In this document: positions 1 to 9,453 of the stretch, in pieces | Position numbering within the stretch: position 1 is the first letter of the stretch | How the letters are laid out: each line of letters begins with the position of its first letter | Assembly: GCF_015277735.1 (NCBI RefSeq) | Contig: NZ_JADHDA010000003.1 | Location: 186,001-250,000, forward strand | Reading direction: 5' to 3' | DNA length: 64,000 nt | DNA from: Psychrobacter sp. NG254 | GTDB taxonomy: Bacteria; Pseudomonadota; Gammaproteobacteria; Pseudomonadales; Moraxellaceae | Made by a program: the position numbers and the translations under genes | Notes under the pieces: generated by a model | Told to the model about the DNA's origin: nothing | The model's input: the letters and a program-made list of their open reading frames with translations, nothing else | Database searches by the model: none

Positions 1-345
1 ATTTTCGACTAACTGACGTAAGCGTGGTAGCTCAAGCGGTTTGTTGACAAAGTCAAAAGCCCCAATTTTTAGAGCTTCTATGGCCAGATCCATACTACCA
101 TGGGCCGTAATGACAGCGATTGGTGTGTTAGAGCTACTGCTAACCTCTTTGACCAATTCCAAACCTGAGCCATCAGGCAGATTTAGATCGGTCAGACAGA
201 AATCATACTCATTATCCTGCCAGTATGATCTTGCCTGTGACAAAGTATAGGCCACATCACTCTTGATGCCCATTTTGGTCAACGTGATTTGCATCAATCT
301 GCACAGATCTACTTCATCGTCGACGACTAGCGCACGTGTTGTCAT
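1..345 (-). CDS. pilR: PilR-type response regulator, N-terminal receiver part (runs off the window)
   Basis: Reading the minus strand from the ATG at 345 gives about 115 residues of a CheY-like receiver domain. It begins MTTRALVVDDEVDLC, has a phospho-acceptor region FCLTDLNLPDGSG, and ends with ITAHGSMDLAIEALKIGAFDFVNKPLELPRL, which is typical of PilR/NtrC-family regulators. The AAA+ and HTH domains expected downstream lie outside the window. The gene follows pilS on the same strand with a 132-base gap, so the two probably form the pilS-pilR operon. In the family PilR activates sigma-54 transcription of the major pilin gene. The receiver is clear; the PilR rather than generic NtrC assignment rests on the PilS neighbour. 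Confidence 0.88.
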   Translation of the reverse strand, partial: MTTRALVVDDEVDLCRLMQITLTKMGIKSDVAYTLSQARSYWQDNEYDFCLTDLNLPDGSGLELVKEVSSSSNTPIAVITAHGSMDLAIEALKIGAFDFVNKPLELPRLRQLVEN

Positions 346-477
346 ACATCATCTCATTATGTTCGATGGTTACAAAATATTGGTACTCAGGGTAGGGCCT
401 GTCATCCATTTACTATAGCAGCACATAATAAAACCCCATCCTGAGTTTTTAAAAATAGCTATATATCAATTAAAAAC

Positions 478-2244
478 TCACTCTGATATTTGAGCGTTGT
501 TTTTAGAGTTGACGGCAGGTACCACTAAACGAAAGCAGGATTTTGGATGTTCAGGGATATAGAGTAAGCGTGCTTGATTGGCCTCACAAAATGCCTGTGA
601 CAAATACAGTCCCAGCCCTGTACCTGCTTTGTCTGTGGTAAAAAATGGGTCAAATAAATAGGGCAGGTCAGCCTCGCTCACACCATGACCATTATCCAAT
701 ACATCGATTATAACATCGTTGTCTGCACAGTAAATGTCCATCTCTACGTAGGCATGAGGATGGGCATAGCTGCTGTAACGCAGTCCATTATTGATGAGAT
801 TGATTAATATCTGTTCTAGTTGATGCGTGTCAAATGATATAGTTGGCTGGGTCTTGACGCGTAGAAAAATATCATGACCTTGGAAATGATTGTCCAAAAA
901 CTCTGGTAGCCACTGCGCCAAAACAATGGACTGCTGAGTGGCGGTTTGCTGGCGCGACAGTTTCAAAATGTCTTCAATAATGCGGTTTACCCGTTTTGTC
1001 TGTGAGAATATCATCTCATAAAGCTCATGATTGCCAGCCAGATCAACAGACATGCTGCTTGCCAATAGACCGTCATCTGTTGTGCTTTGTACATCGGCTT
1101 GTACGATATCTTCCATCAACAGCTGACTGGCTTGAGAGATGGCTGCTAAGGGGTTTCTAATTTCATGAGCGATACTGGCCGTTAACTGTCCCAAAGAGGC
1201 CAGTTTCAGTTGCTGAGCGCTGGCTTGTTCACGGCGCAAATCTTCTAATAGGATTAACTTGCTATCGTCCTTTAGTGGAATAATCTGTACACGTAATTTA
1301 CCGAATATAGAAGCGTTGGCTATCGCAGGCACATCGTAGGTGAAGGTACGCGACTGTCCTGTCGCAACAGACAAACAGGCTTTGAACAGCTGCGAATGTT
1401 GCTGGGTAAGCTGCTGTTCAAAGTGAGATAAAAGCGTGCTTTGCGTGTCGTCTAACACGTCATCTGCATTATTAAACGTACTACGAGTGGCTCGCAGTGG
1501 ACTGAGTGAAATACTGAGTAATTGGTGAGCGGCCAGATTTGCTAAGACGATATGATGTCGATCAATGACAATGACTCCATTGACCATCTGAGTAATGACT
1601 TCTTGATTGATGACATTCAGTCGCTCCACTTCTTTGGCATGGTTGGCCGCGACTTTTTCTAGCTGTACTAAGCGTTGTGAGATCGACCAGCTCAAGCCGC
1701 CAACGGCCAGAAAACTGGCTGACATTAATAAGGCATCACCCAAGTTGTTTAAGCTCATGCTATTGGCAATGGCATAAAAAAACTGCTGATAGATAACAAA
1801 AATGATCGCAAGCAAGGTAATGACAAGCGCTTGTGAGCTATGCAATAACATAAAGCTTGCGGCAACCACCACCATATATAGCATAGTCAGCTGCAAATCG
1901 GGCGCACCTGCTGTATAGAGTAACAAACTTAATATGATGACGTCTAAGACCAGTCCAACTGCTAGCTGACGCCGCATCTGAGTTCTAACCACATAGAACA
2001 GACCGAGCAAAATCAAGCTTAAGAGTACATAAAAGCTCAGAGTCGTCTGCTGCAAAAAACTCGGCAAAGATGCGCTACTATCAGCACGTGCTGCAATGTA
2101 TAGCATGAGCATCGAAAACAGGCTAACGACGAATCGATAACTGCTATAGATGATACCTAGCTTGCGTAATTGCGGCAGCGATAGAGTGTCATCATGATGT
2201 GCATAACGAATAATGGCAGAGACAAGGCTGCTAGCAGGCTTCAT
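478..2244 (-). CDS. pilS: PilS-type membrane sensor histidine kinase
   Basis: A 588-residue sensor kinase. The N-terminal ~190 residues hold several hydrophobic segments (about 36-52, 70-86, 95-112, 118-136, 138-157, 168-188), as in PilS. A PAS-like region follows (about 210-330, with NGVIVIDRHHIVLAN). The HisKA motif SIAHEIRNPLAA carries the phospho-accepting His near residue 360. The HATPase domain shows the N box (NLINNGLRYS) and G boxes (DNGHGVSEADLPYLFDPFF and GTGLGL). It lies upstream of pilR on the same strand. The known role is control of type IV pilin expression. A C-terminal tail of about 20 residues after the ATPase domain is unremarkable. Confidence 0.9.
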   Translation of the reverse strand: MKPASSLVSAIIRYAHHDDTLSLPQLRKLGIIYSSYRFVVSLFSMLMLYIAARADSSASLPSFLQQTTLSFYVLLSLILLGLFYVVRTQMRRQLAVGLVLDVIILSLLLYTAGAPDLQLTMLYMVVVAASFMLLHSSQALVITLLAIIFVIYQQFFYAIANSMSLNNLGDALLMSASFLAVGGLSWSISQRLVQLEKVAANHAKEVERLNVINQEVITQMVNGVIVIDRHHIVLANLAAHQLLSISLSPLRATRSTFNNADDVLDDTQSTLLSHFEQQLTQQHSQLFKACLSVATGQSRTFTYDVPAIANASIFGKLRVQIIPLKDDSKLILLEDLRREQASAQQLKLASLGQLTASIAHEIRNPLAAISQASQLLMEDIVQADVQSTTDDGLLASSMSVDLAGNHELYEMIFSQTKRVNRIIEDILKLSRQQTATQQSIVLAQWLPEFLDNHFQGHDIFLRVKTQPTISFDTHQLEQILINLINNGLRYSSYAHPHAYVEMDIYCADNDVIIDVLDNGHGVSEADLPYLFDPFFTTDKAGTGLGLYLSQAFCEANQARLLYIPEHPKSCFRLVVPAVNSKNNAQISE

Positions 2245-2281
2245 AGATTGACCATAATAATAGGGTGATGACCAAGCCGAT

Positions 2282-2917
2282 TTATGGCTGAATCAAGCCA
2301 TGACGAATGGCCAGATGTGTTAGTTTGACATCACTATCAACCCCGACTTTTTCGTAGATACGGTAGCGATAAGTATTGATGGTTTTCACACTAACGAACA
2401 GCTGATCGGCGATTTGTTGAGGGCTTTGACAGTTGACAACCATCATGGCCACTTGTTTTTCTCTATCGCTTAATAAGTCAAAAGGAGAATTAGCATTATC
2501 AGAGAGTAAGACATCGGCCAGCTGTTCTGCGACATCTTGACTAAAATAACGCCCTCCTTGATAAATCTTGTTGACCGCGCGTATCATCTCATCGAGCGGC
2601 GTGCCCTTAGTGATATAACCATTTACCCCTGCCTTAATCAGCATTGAAGGGTAAGGCTGTGCAGACATGCTACTGACCGCCAAGATCTTAATACCCATAT
2701 CAAGTTGAATCAAACGTTTAGTGGCCTCAAGCCCGCCAATATTAGGCATGTTGACGTCAAGTAATACCACATCAGGACGCAGTTGTTTGGCCATCTTGAT
2801 CGCCATATCGCCACTATCAGCCTCGCCAACTACTTCGATATCAGCACTGTCTGACAGCATACGGCTGATGCCCATTCGCACCAAATCATGATCGTCAACC
2901 ACCAATACTTTAATCAT
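2282..2917 (-). CDS. GacA/UvrY-like LuxR-family response regulator
   Basis: A receiver domain (VLVVDDHDLVRMGISRML, acceptor Asp in LLDVNMP, near residue 54) is followed by a C-terminal LuxR-type HTH (about residues 143-205: LSDREKQVAMMVVNCQSPQQIADQ). This is the length and layout of GacA/UvrY. Two in-frame ATGs exist, at 2923 and 2917. I chose 2917 because an AAGAG ribosome-binding site sits about 7 bases upstream of it and only 1 base from the other. Its usual partner kinase (BarA/GacS) is not in the window, so it is an orphan here. It is transcribed toward pilS with a gap of under 40 bases and could be co-transcribed with it. GacA-type regulators usually act by driving small RNAs that titrate CsrA; that is family knowledge. 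Confidence 0.85.
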   Translation of the reverse strand: MIKVLVVDDHDLVRMGISRMLSDSADIEVVGEADSGDMAIKMAKQLRPDVVLLDVNMPNIGGLEATKRLIQLDMGIKILAVSSMSAQPYPSMLIKAGVNGYITKGTPLDEMIRAVNKIYQGGRYFSQDVAEQLADVLLSDNANSPFDLLSDREKQVAMMVVNCQSPQQIADQLFVSVKTINTYRYRIYEKVGVDSDVKLTHLAIRHGLIQP

Positions 2918-3386
2918 AACCATACTCTTTATTATTGTTTGTCAGAATGAATGTTTTATAACTATTAAATGAAATATAAAAAATGTTTAAGCCATCGCAA
3001 AACTAAGATACTAAGTATTAATGGTCAGTATATCTGCATACATCGCTTGCAGACTATCCATATTCAGTGCGAAACAGAGTCAGTAATACACTTACAATTA
3101 CTTGCGACCAGTGTCCATAACATACCAACAAGCATAGCGTTCAACGTTAATTTATATTGCTACGATGTAAATCAATGTTTCTATAACATCAAGTGGTTGT
3201 AGCAAAGTTTGAACGACACTAAAAAAAACCGTTAAATCAGTTTGATAGATTAAACTTAAATGTAAACCATGATACACTAAAAATACAAAAACTCTATGTG
3301 AGTACTTACAAACACACCTATAAACGCTACGTACGTTCTTGGCGTCAGTCACTGTAACTGGCGTAATAGCGACAGCAGGAGACATT
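2918..3386. promoter_or_regulatory. divergent intergenic region between the GacA-like gene and pbpG
   Basis: This AT-rich stretch of about 470 bases must carry both divergent promoters. I found no convincing inverted repeat or sigma-70 pair to mark. A 77-codon open frame inside it (2969-3202, plus strand) has no ribosome-binding site and no recognisable protein sequence, so I do not call it a gene. Confidence 0.4.
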
Positions 3387-4469
3387 ATGAAGCAACTACC
3401 ATTAACCAAACAGCAATTAATCGCTGCTATGATTTCATTGAGTTTGGGCAGTGTTGCACAAGCGGCACTTACTATTAATGGTAGCGCTGATACAGGCTCT
3501 AGCGCCCGTATGAGTTGGGGCGGTGCTGATAGCTTGTCTGAAGCTCGCAACATCATGTATACGTCCAGCGGCTCTGCTATAAAGAAAGTCGATAATGGCT
3601 TTGGTACGACCAATATCACAAATACGACCAGCTTTGGTAGCAGTAACAATACCAACAGTAATCGCTATAACACGACCTATCGTGGTGCTTTTGGTAGCAG
3701 CGATATGATTCCTATCAGCACGGACTCTCGTAGTGTCGCTGTGATTGATGCGGAAACTGGTGAATCGATCTATGAAAAAGACGCTGATATCGCACGTCCC
3801 ATGGCCAGTATCACCAAAGTAATGACTGCCATGGTCGTGCTTGATGCTGGTCTTGATATGCGCGAAGAGATTACTTTGGATCCAGAAGATTTTGTCGGTC
3901 CTAAGCGTGCCAGCTCGAACCTAAAATCTGGCGATCGCATGAACCGCGCTGAAATTTTATTGATGGCGTTGATGAAGTCTGAAAATCCAGCTGCAAAGAG
4001 CCTAGCGCGTAATTATCCAGGTGGTTATGATGCCTTTATGCGTGCCATGAACCGAAAAGCACGAGACTTGGGCATGAATACGGCATTTTTTGGTGATCCA
4101 ACAGGCTTAGATAAGCGCAACGTTGCCTCATCAAATGACTTGGTAAAAATGGTACGTGCAGCCGGTAACTATGATGTGATTCGTCGTTTTTCGACGACCA
4201 AGAGCTATGACTTCTTTGTTTCAAACTACTCAAGTGGTAACCGTACTTACAAAGCCAACAATACCAGCTCGTTGGTTCGTGATGGCAGTTACCCAATTGG
4301 TATCTCAAAGACTGGTTTTATCAATGAAGCAGGGCGTTGCGTGGTGATGGAGACCCGTGTGAATAACCGTCCAGCAATTATTGTGATTTTAGGCGCAAAC
4401 AGCTCAGCGACACGATGGGGCGATGCCAAAAATATTCTAAACAGTTTGGCCACTCGTCGTACGGTATAA
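3387..4469 (+). CDS. pbpG: D-alanyl-D-alanine endopeptidase, PBP7/DacA-like (peptidase S11)
   Basis: A 360-residue secreted peptidase. The start at 3387 has an AGGAGA ribosome-binding site 4-9 bases upstream and gives a signal peptide (MKQLPLTKQQLIAAMISLSL...VAQA), cleaved after about residue 26. The three serine-transpeptidase motifs are present: SITK (Ser141, Lys144), SEN (198-200) and KTG (308-310). PBP7-type enzymes cut D-Ala-meso-DAP cross-links in periplasmic peptidoglycan. The region of about residues 28-105, before the catalytic domain, is rich in Gly, Ser, Thr and Asn and reads as a flexible linker not found in short PBP7 proteins. A frame extending upstream to 3339 lacks an RBS and would bury the signal peptide. 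It is a single gene followed by a terminator. Confidence 0.88.
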   Translation: MKQLPLTKQQLIAAMISLSLGSVAQAALTINGSADTGSSARMSWGGADSLSEARNIMYTSSGSAIKKVDNGFGTTNITNTTSFGSSNNTNSNRYNTTYRGAFGSSDMIPISTDSRSVAVIDAETGESIYEKDADIARPMASITKVMTAMVVLDAGLDMREEITLDPEDFVGPKRASSNLKSGDRMNRAEILLMALMKSENPAAKSLARNYPGGYDAFMRAMNRKARDLGMNTAFFGDPTGLDKRNVASSNDLVKMVRAAGNYDVIRRFSTTKSYDFFVSNYSSGNRTYKANNTSSLVRDGSYPIGISKTGFINEAGRCVVMETRVNNRPAIIVILGANSSATRWGDAKNILNSLATRRTV

Positions 4470-4507
4470 GTTTGATGCTTTAAATATCTTGCTATTTCGA
4501 ATATATG

Positions 4508-4540
4508 AAAAGCCGTTATATTATATAACGGCTTTTTTAT
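4508..4540 (+). terminator. rho-independent terminator after pbpG
   Basis: A 12-13 bp hairpin (AAGCCGTTATAT and its complement) is followed by a run of T. It lies about 40 bases after the pbpG stop and before thiE. Confidence 0.85.
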
Positions 4541-4572
4541 TGTGTTGAACTTAATAAATCAGGACATACATT

Positions 4573-5241
4573 ATGACTCAGTCACCAATCGCATTTACTG
4601 CACCGAAGCTCTATCTGCTAACCAACGATGACGATTTTGCTGTTTTGTATCAAAAACTGAATACGGCGCTAGCAACCGGACTGATTGCGCTCTTGCAAAT
4701 TCGGCGTAAAAAAACGCTTGCTCTACCAAATGGCGCATCGACGCTTTTTAAGGAAGCAGAGCAAATTACCAAATTGGCCAAAATGTATAATGTGCCAGTG
4801 GTCATCAATGATGATATCGAGCTGGCGGCAAAGCTTGGTGTTGGTGTGCATTTAGGCCAGACGGACGGACAGATAAATGATGCGTTGCAAGTGCTTGCGC
4901 CGCATCAAATCATTGGTCGTACTTGTCATGAGGATGTTGAGCTAATAAGAGCCGCAAAAAACGATGGTGCAAGCTATGCTGCGATGGGCGCTATATTTGC
5001 CTCTACCACCAAACCAAATGCCGATACAATCTCGCGCCAGCAGCTCATCGAAGGATGTCAACAAGGCATACCGATATGTGTGATAGGAGGATTAACGGCA
5101 GAAAACGTCTTAGAGCTGGCAGGCTTACCAATTGCACTGATCGCCGTCGTGGGAGATATTATGGATTTGCCAGTTGAGAAAATAGCTCAGCGCTGTGATG
5201 AATGGCAGCAGGCGTTGTCCAAATGGAATACGCCTGCTTAA
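4573..5241 (+). CDS. thiE: thiamine phosphate synthase
   Basis: A 222-residue TIM-barrel protein. It joins hydroxymethylpyrimidine diphosphate to thiazole phosphate to make thiamine phosphate. Family motifs are KLYLLTND at the N terminus, LLQIRRK, VPVVINDDIELAAKLGVGVHLGQTD (about residues 75-98), IIGRTCH, YAAMGAIFASTTKP (phosphate loop) and VIGGLTAENV, in the right order. The motif HEDVELIRAAKNDGASY is typical of ThiE. An AGGA lies upstream of the ATG. No TPP riboswitch is visible in the 100 bases before it, and no other thi gene is adjacent. The next gene is convergent. Confidence 0.87.
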   Translation: MTQSPIAFTAPKLYLLTNDDDFAVLYQKLNTALATGLIALLQIRRKKTLALPNGASTLFKEAEQITKLAKMYNVPVVINDDIELAAKLGVGVHLGQTDGQINDALQVLAPHQIIGRTCHEDVELIRAAKNDGASYAAMGAIFASTTKPNADTISRQQLIEGCQQGIPICVIGGLTAENVLELAGLPIALIAVVGDIMDLPVEKIAQRCDEWQQALSKWNTPA

Positions 5242-5268
5242 GACGTGCTTTTAAAGGAGGATGACGCT

Positions 5269-5598
5269 TTATTCGGCATGTTCCATACACAAGGTAGCAT
5301 AGGGTAATGCTTCTAGGCGTTGCTCTTCGATTTGCTTGCCGCATACTTCACATTCACCGTAAGTACCACTTTCAAGACGACTCAAAGCATTTTCGACATA
5401 AATTAGACTCTGGCGTGCCTCGGCCATTAAGTTTTTGCGCATGTCATTTTGACGATAAGATATGGCTTGATCTTCCCAGTGCTCATTGAGATCATCTTGT
5501 GGGTTTTGGATGTGATCTTCGATTTTGTCAATACGTGACTCATATTCATCTTTGAGTGTTAATAGGTTTTGCTTAGCAGTGTCTAAATTGATACTCAT
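5269..5598 (-). CDS. TraR/DksA-family zinc-finger protein
   Basis: A 109-residue protein with an N-terminal helical region (residues 1-75, rich in Glu, Asp and Arg) and a C-terminal DksA-type zinc finger (CEVCGKQIEEQRLEALPYATLC). The fourth ligand appears to be His (CMEH) instead of the Cys of the classical CxxC-CxxC finger. It is shorter than DksA (about 150 residues) and resembles the small TraR/YbiI-type relatives that bind the RNA polymerase secondary channel. Its exact role cannot be read from sequence. It converges with thiE (27 bases between the stops). A GGAGA-type RBS precedes the ATG. Confidence 0.8.
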   Translation of the reverse strand: MSINLDTAKQNLLTLKDEYESRIDKIEDHIQNPQDDLNEHWEDQAISYRQNDMRKNLMAEARQSLIYVENALSRLESGTYGECEVCGKQIEEQRLEALPYATLCMEHAE

Positions 5599-6019
5599 TG
5601 TGTTCTCCTAAAGGATTATTTTTATTGTCAACGCATCTATCATAAAGAGCCTGACTGCTGAGTACCACCACGAAATGTTACTGTTTATTGAATCATCGCA
5701 ACGCTTTTAACTATAATCGTTTCATTGAAATCAGGGTCTAGAAATATCGGCTCAATACAGCATTCTTGCTAAAATTTTGGCAGGTTGTTTATGAGCCTGT
5801 GATAGAAAGCTGATAGAATACACCGCCGCTGATTTCTAGTCACTTATTTGATCCAGTAACGTGCGTGGATCATTAGTATGAGAGCACAGTGATAAAAATA
5901 GTAAAAGTGAAGCGTAATAAGCCCAATTGTCAAAATACATATGGTAGATGATCGTTAGGTCATATCAATCATAATAGCAATCGTCAATTAACAGATATAG
6001 TGATGCATAGGAGCAGGTA
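5599..6019. promoter_or_regulatory. divergent promoter region between the DksA-like gene and pgk
   Basis: This AT-rich 421-base region must drive the DksA-like gene leftward and pgk rightward. No gene, strong hairpin or repeat was seen. The only firm signal is the pgk ribosome-binding site (AGGAG, 6009-6013). Confidence 0.4.
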
Positions 6020-7234
6020 ATGAATTTTTTGCGTATGAGTGAGCTGAGCTTGACCGATAAAGTGGTATTAATCAGAGAAGACTTAAACGTACCTATCAAA
6101 AACGGCAAGGTCACGAGCGATGCTCGCCTACAAGCCAGTCTACCTACGATCAAAATGGCACTGGAAAAAGGTGCGGCTGTCATTGTGTGCTCACATCTAG
6201 GACGCCCAACAGAAGGTAATCCTGAAGCCATATACTCATTGGCACCAGTCGCTGATTATTTGACGGACAAATTAGGCTCGCAATTGTCAACACCTGTACG
6301 CCTTAATACTGACTATCTGACGCAAGGTGCCGCTGTAAAATCTGGTGAAGTGGTATTGCTAGAAAACGTACGCTTTAATGATGGTGAAAAGAAAAACGAT
6401 GCGACTTTAGCGAAAAAATATGCTGATTTGTGCGATGTCTTTGTGATGGATGCTTTTGGAACGGCTCACCGTGCGCAGGCTTCGACAGAAGGTGTCACCC
6501 AAGCGATGCGTCAAGCAGATAAGACGGTTTGTGCAGGACCGTTATTGGCCGCTGAGCTTGATGCTTTAAGCCTTGCCCTTGAAACACCCGCACAGCCAAT
6601 GATTGCCATCGTTGGTGGATCGAAAGTGTCTACCAAGTTAGAAGTGTTACATAGCTTGGCTGAAGTCTGTACGCAGATTATCGTTGGTGGCGGTATTGCC
6701 AATACTTTCTTAGCAGCGCAAGGACATAGCGTCGGTGCCTCATTATACGAAGCAGATTTGCTCGATACGGCGCGTGACATCATGACCAAGACTGAAATCT
6801 TATTGCCTGAGTATGTCGTCGTTGCTGATAAAGGTGATATCGATTTTGCTGATTTTACGGGTTCTTTGCAAAAGGCGGCGGCAACGATCAAGTCTGTTGA
6901 TGCGATTGGTGACAATGACATGATATTGGATATTGCACCAGAGAGCGCAACACAGCTTGCTGATGCAATTATCAATGCAAAAACCATCTTGTGGAATGGT
7001 CCAGTGGGTGTTTTTGAGGTCGATGCTTTTGGTCAAGGCACACAAATACTGGCAACTGCTGTCAAAAATAGCGACGGGTTTTCGATCGCTGGTGGCGGTG
7101 ATACGTTGGCGGCTATTGATAAATATCAAGTTGCGGATGGCGTCAGTTATATGTCAACAGGCGGCGGTGCATTTTTAGAGTTCGTTGAAGGTAAAGTACT
7201 CCCTGCAGTCGCAGCTCTGCAAACCAATGCCTAA
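6020..7234 (+). CDS. pgk: phosphoglycerate kinase
   Basis: A 404-residue glycolytic kinase that transfers phosphate between 1,3-bisphosphoglycerate and ADP. N-lobe motifs: [11 protein letters not shown] and [23 protein letters not shown], and VVLLENVRF. Hinge and C-lobe motifs: [37 protein letters not shown]-type, [11 protein letters not shown] and [12 protein letters not shown], ending TGGGAFLEF. The start at 6020 has AGGAG 6 bases upstream. Internal Met6 also matches the usual start of homologs. Together with the aldolase gene about 1 kb downstream it forms a loose glycolysis/gluconeogenesis pair, as in many gammaproteobacteria, here separated by a lipoprotein gene. Confidence 0.95.
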   Translation: MNFLRMSELSLTDKVVLIREDLNVPIKNGKVTSDARLQASLPTIKMALEKGAAVIVCSHLGRPTEGNPEAIYSLAPVADYLTDKLGSQLSTPVRLNTDYLTQGAAVKSGEVVLLENVRFNDGEKKNDATLAKKYADLCDVFVMDAFGTAHRAQASTEGVTQAMRQADKTVCAGPLLAAELDALSLALETPAQPMIAIVGGSKVSTKLEVLHSLAEVCTQIIVGGGIANTFLAAQGHSVGASLYEADLLDTARDIMTKTEILLPEYVVVADKGDIDFADFTGSLQKAAATIKSVDAIGDNDMILDIAPESATQLADAIINAKTILWNGPVGVFEVDAFGQGTQILATAVKNSDGFSIAGGGDTLAAIDKYQVADGVSYMSTGGGAFLEFVEGKVLPAVAALQTNA

Positions 7235-7487
7235 ATATCTAACAATATTCAAGATTTTGGTAACATTAGACGTACAACTAACCTTTGGTATCTCAGGTAG
7301 TCTGTGGAAGTAATGTTTTGACTGGCATTTTGCTGAATTTATTTGGTGAGCAAAAAGTGGTGGTCATTGATTATTAAGCGTTAATTATTTGTTTATATAC
7401 TGAAAATTATTATTGCATGTCCTATTCGCACTCTATAAAATAGCGCGACCATGTATTTTGACATGCATTCTTTACGAGAGGTTTATT

Positions 7488-7874
7488 ATGTTAAAACGTC
7501 ATTTATTACTGGCCAGCTTACTTGCTGGTACTTTTGCAATCACTGCATGTAGCCAACAAACAGAAGAAAACACTGAAGCTGCTGTTGAGTCTGCGGGCGA
7601 CGATGCCGCTGCTAACGCTGATGCTGCTGCCGCTGAAACAGACGCCGCTGCTGCTGAAGCTGAAGCTGCTGCTCAAGACGCTGGTGCTGAAATTGCTGAA
7701 GGCGCTGACACTGCTGGTGCTGCTGCAACCGACGCTCTAGCAAACACTGGTGATGCTATTGCTGAAGGCACTAACACTGCCGTTGAAGGCACTGCTTCAG
7801 CCGTTGCTGACGGTGCTGCTGCTGTTGCTGATGGCGCAAATGATGTTGCAGTTGATGCAGAGCAACAGTATTAA
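7488..7874 (+). CDS. small alanine-rich lipoprotein
   Basis: A 128-residue protein with a lipoprotein signal (MLKRHLLLASLLAGTFAITAC; lipobox ITAC), so it is expected to be acylated at Cys21. The mature part is almost entirely low complexity: runs of Ala with regularly spaced Glu and Asp (AAAAETDAAAAEAEAAAQDA), then Gly-Ala-Asp-Thr stretches. It looks helical with short imperfect repeats (AEGADTAG, AEGTNTAVEG, ADGAAAVADG). I do not recognise a functional family; an outer-membrane or periplasmic spacer role would be inference only. The start at 7488 follows a GAGAGG ribosome-binding site. A longer upstream frame lacks one. It sits between pgk and the aldolase gene and has its own terminator. 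Confidence 0.8.
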   Translation: MLKRHLLLASLLAGTFAITACSQQTEENTEAAVESAGDDAAANADAAAAETDAAAAEAEAAAQDAGAEIAEGADTAGAAATDALANTGDAIAEGTNTAVEGTASAVADGAAAVADGANDVAVDAEQQY

Positions 7875-7880
7875 GCTATA

Positions 7881-7951
7881 CAATGACTAAGCACTATAAT
7901 GGCTGATTTATTGGGGCGCTATCGATAGCGTACCTTTACGAGTAGTCATTG
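7881..7951. repeat. nested inverted repeats after the lipoprotein gene
   Basis: Arms CAATGACT (7881-7888) and AGTCATTG (7944-7951) enclose a 14-bp perfect palindrome CGCTATCGATAGCG (7917-7930). This could form a structured 3' untranslated RNA or act as a protein-binding palindrome. It precedes the clear terminator at 7981. Confidence 0.5.
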
Positions 7952-7980
7952 TTAGTGCTTTATAAGCCTCAAAATACTAA

Positions 7981-8010
7981 AAAAGCCTTGGTGATTACCA
8001 AGGCTTTTTG
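7981..8010 (+). terminator. rho-independent terminator
   Basis: AAAGCCTTGGT and its complement form an 11-bp stem with a 4-base loop followed by TTTTT. It ends the lipoprotein transcript. The remaining ~290 bases before the aldolase start are AT-rich and hold no gene; they presumably carry the aldolase promoter. Confidence 0.85.
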
Positions 8011-8301
8011 CGTTATATGTTTTGGTAAAACCAATTAGATAGTCTGTTCGATAAAGACTAATATATAGACTAAATTTGAGCGATAAGACTGTATAGACTG
8101 ACAAATAGTCAGGCAACTGCTACGAAGATCACGTAATATTTGCTATAATTGACACATAATAATTACAACCAAATCAATTCAGCCATCACGAACCTATATA
8201 CCATCAGTATGGCTGGGTAGATGTTGACGTGATTATTATTATTATGTATGCCTTTTAAGCATTTTTTAAATACCATTCAAAATCCAATCAGAGAGCGTTT
8301 T

Positions 8302-9336
8302 ATGGCCTTAATATCATTACGTCAACTTCTAGATCATGCCGCTGAACACAGCTACGGTGTTCCTGCTTATAACGTCAATAACTTAGAGCAAATGCGTGCA
8401 ATCATGATGGCGGCGGATGCTTGTGACTCACCTGTTATTGTTCAAGCCAGTGCAGGAGCGCGTAGTTATGCAGGGTCAGCATTTTTGCGTCACTTGATTA
8501 TTGCTGCTATCGAAGAATGGCCACATATCCCAGTGGTGATGCATCAAGATCATGGTATGTCAGCCGCTATTTGCCAACGCTCAATCCAGCTCGGTTTTTC
8601 ATCAGTGATGATGGATGGCTCACTTGGTGAAGATGGCAAAACACCAATGGATTATGATTACAATGCGAACGTCACTCGTGAAGTGGTCAAGATGGCTCAC
8701 GCTTGCGGCGTGTCTGTCGAAGGTGAGATTGGCTGTTTGGGTAGCCTTGAGACAGGCATGGCAGGCGAAGAAGATGGCTCTGGCGCTGAAGGCGTACTAG
8801 ACCACGAGCAACTATTGACCAGCGCTGATGAAGCTGAGCAGTTCGTAAAAGATACCAATGTTGATGCGCTTGCGATTGCGATTGGTACCAGTCATGGTGC
8901 TTATAAGTTTACGCGTCCACCGACAGGCGACATTTTGTCTATTGAGCGTGTAAAAGAGATCCATGCACGCATTCCTAACACCCATTTGGTGATGCATGGT
9001 TCGTCATCAGTACCGCAAGAGTGGCTAAAAGTCATCAATGAAAATGGCGGCAATATTGGTGAGACCTATGGTGTGCCAGTTGAGCAGATCGTAGAAGCAA
9101 TCAAGCACGGTGTTCGTAAAGTCAATATCGATACGGATCTGCGTCTAGCATCGACAGGCGCTATTCGTAAGTTTCTTGCAGAGAATCCGAGCGAATTTGA
9201 CCCACGTAAATACTTTAAAGCCTCTATGGTCGCGATGTCAGATATCTGTACCAATCGTTTTGAAGCATTCGGTTCGGCAGGTCAAGCGCACAAAATTCGC
9301 CCAATTAGCCTAGAAGGTATGGTGAATTTTTACTAG
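8302..9336 (+). CDS. fba: class II fructose-1,6-bisphosphate aldolase
   Basis: A 344-residue Zn-dependent aldolase of the long type often called CbbA/FbaA. Motifs: [14 protein letters not shown] near the N terminus, the Zn-binding [51 protein letters not shown] and [12 protein letters not shown]. The enzyme cleaves fructose-1,6-bisphosphate to glyceraldehyde-3-phosphate and dihydroxyacetone phosphate in the cytoplasm. The start is set at 8302 because a GAGAG ribosome-binding site precedes it and homologs begin with [15 protein letters not shown]. The longer frame from 8248 has no such support. Confidence 0.94.
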   Translation: MALISLRQLLDHAAEHSYGVPAYNVNNLEQMRAIMMAADACDSPVIVQASAGARSYAGSAFLRHLIIAAIEEWPHIPVVMHQDHGMSAAICQRSIQLGFSSVMMDGSLGEDGKTPMDYDYNANVTREVVKMAHACGVSVEGEIGCLGSLETGMAGEEDGSGAEGVLDHEQLLTSADEAEQFVKDTNVDALAIAIGTSHGAYKFTRPPTGDILSIERVKEIHARIPNTHLVMHGSSSVPQEWLKVINENGGNIGETYGVPVEQIVEAIKHGVRKVNIDTDLRLASTGAIRKFLAENPSEFDPRKYFKASMVAMSDICTNRFEAFGSAGQAHKIRPISLEGMVNFY

Positions 9337-9453
9337 CTCGCCACTAATTTAAGCGATATTGATAGTGAAGCTATGCTGATATAGTTCAGTTATATGTCGT
9401 GTAATGGTAGCGAGTGTCATTTTTATAATAATCCCTATAAGAGGTAGCAAGCG

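Noticed and set aside
2969-3202. 77-codon plus-strand frame upstream of pbpG
   Set aside because: No ribosome-binding site, odd composition (Cys, His and Ile rich) and it sits in a region that must hold divergent promoters.
3152-3655. 167-codon minus-strand frame overlapping the pbpG start
   Set aside because: Overlaps the pbpG signal peptide and linker; no RBS and no family resemblance.
4470-4572. TPP riboswitch before thiE
   Set aside because: The 100-base spacer contains only the pbpG terminator; no THI-box sequence is visible.
6511-6987. 158-codon minus-strand frame
   Set aside because: Antisense to pgk; no independent coding evidence.
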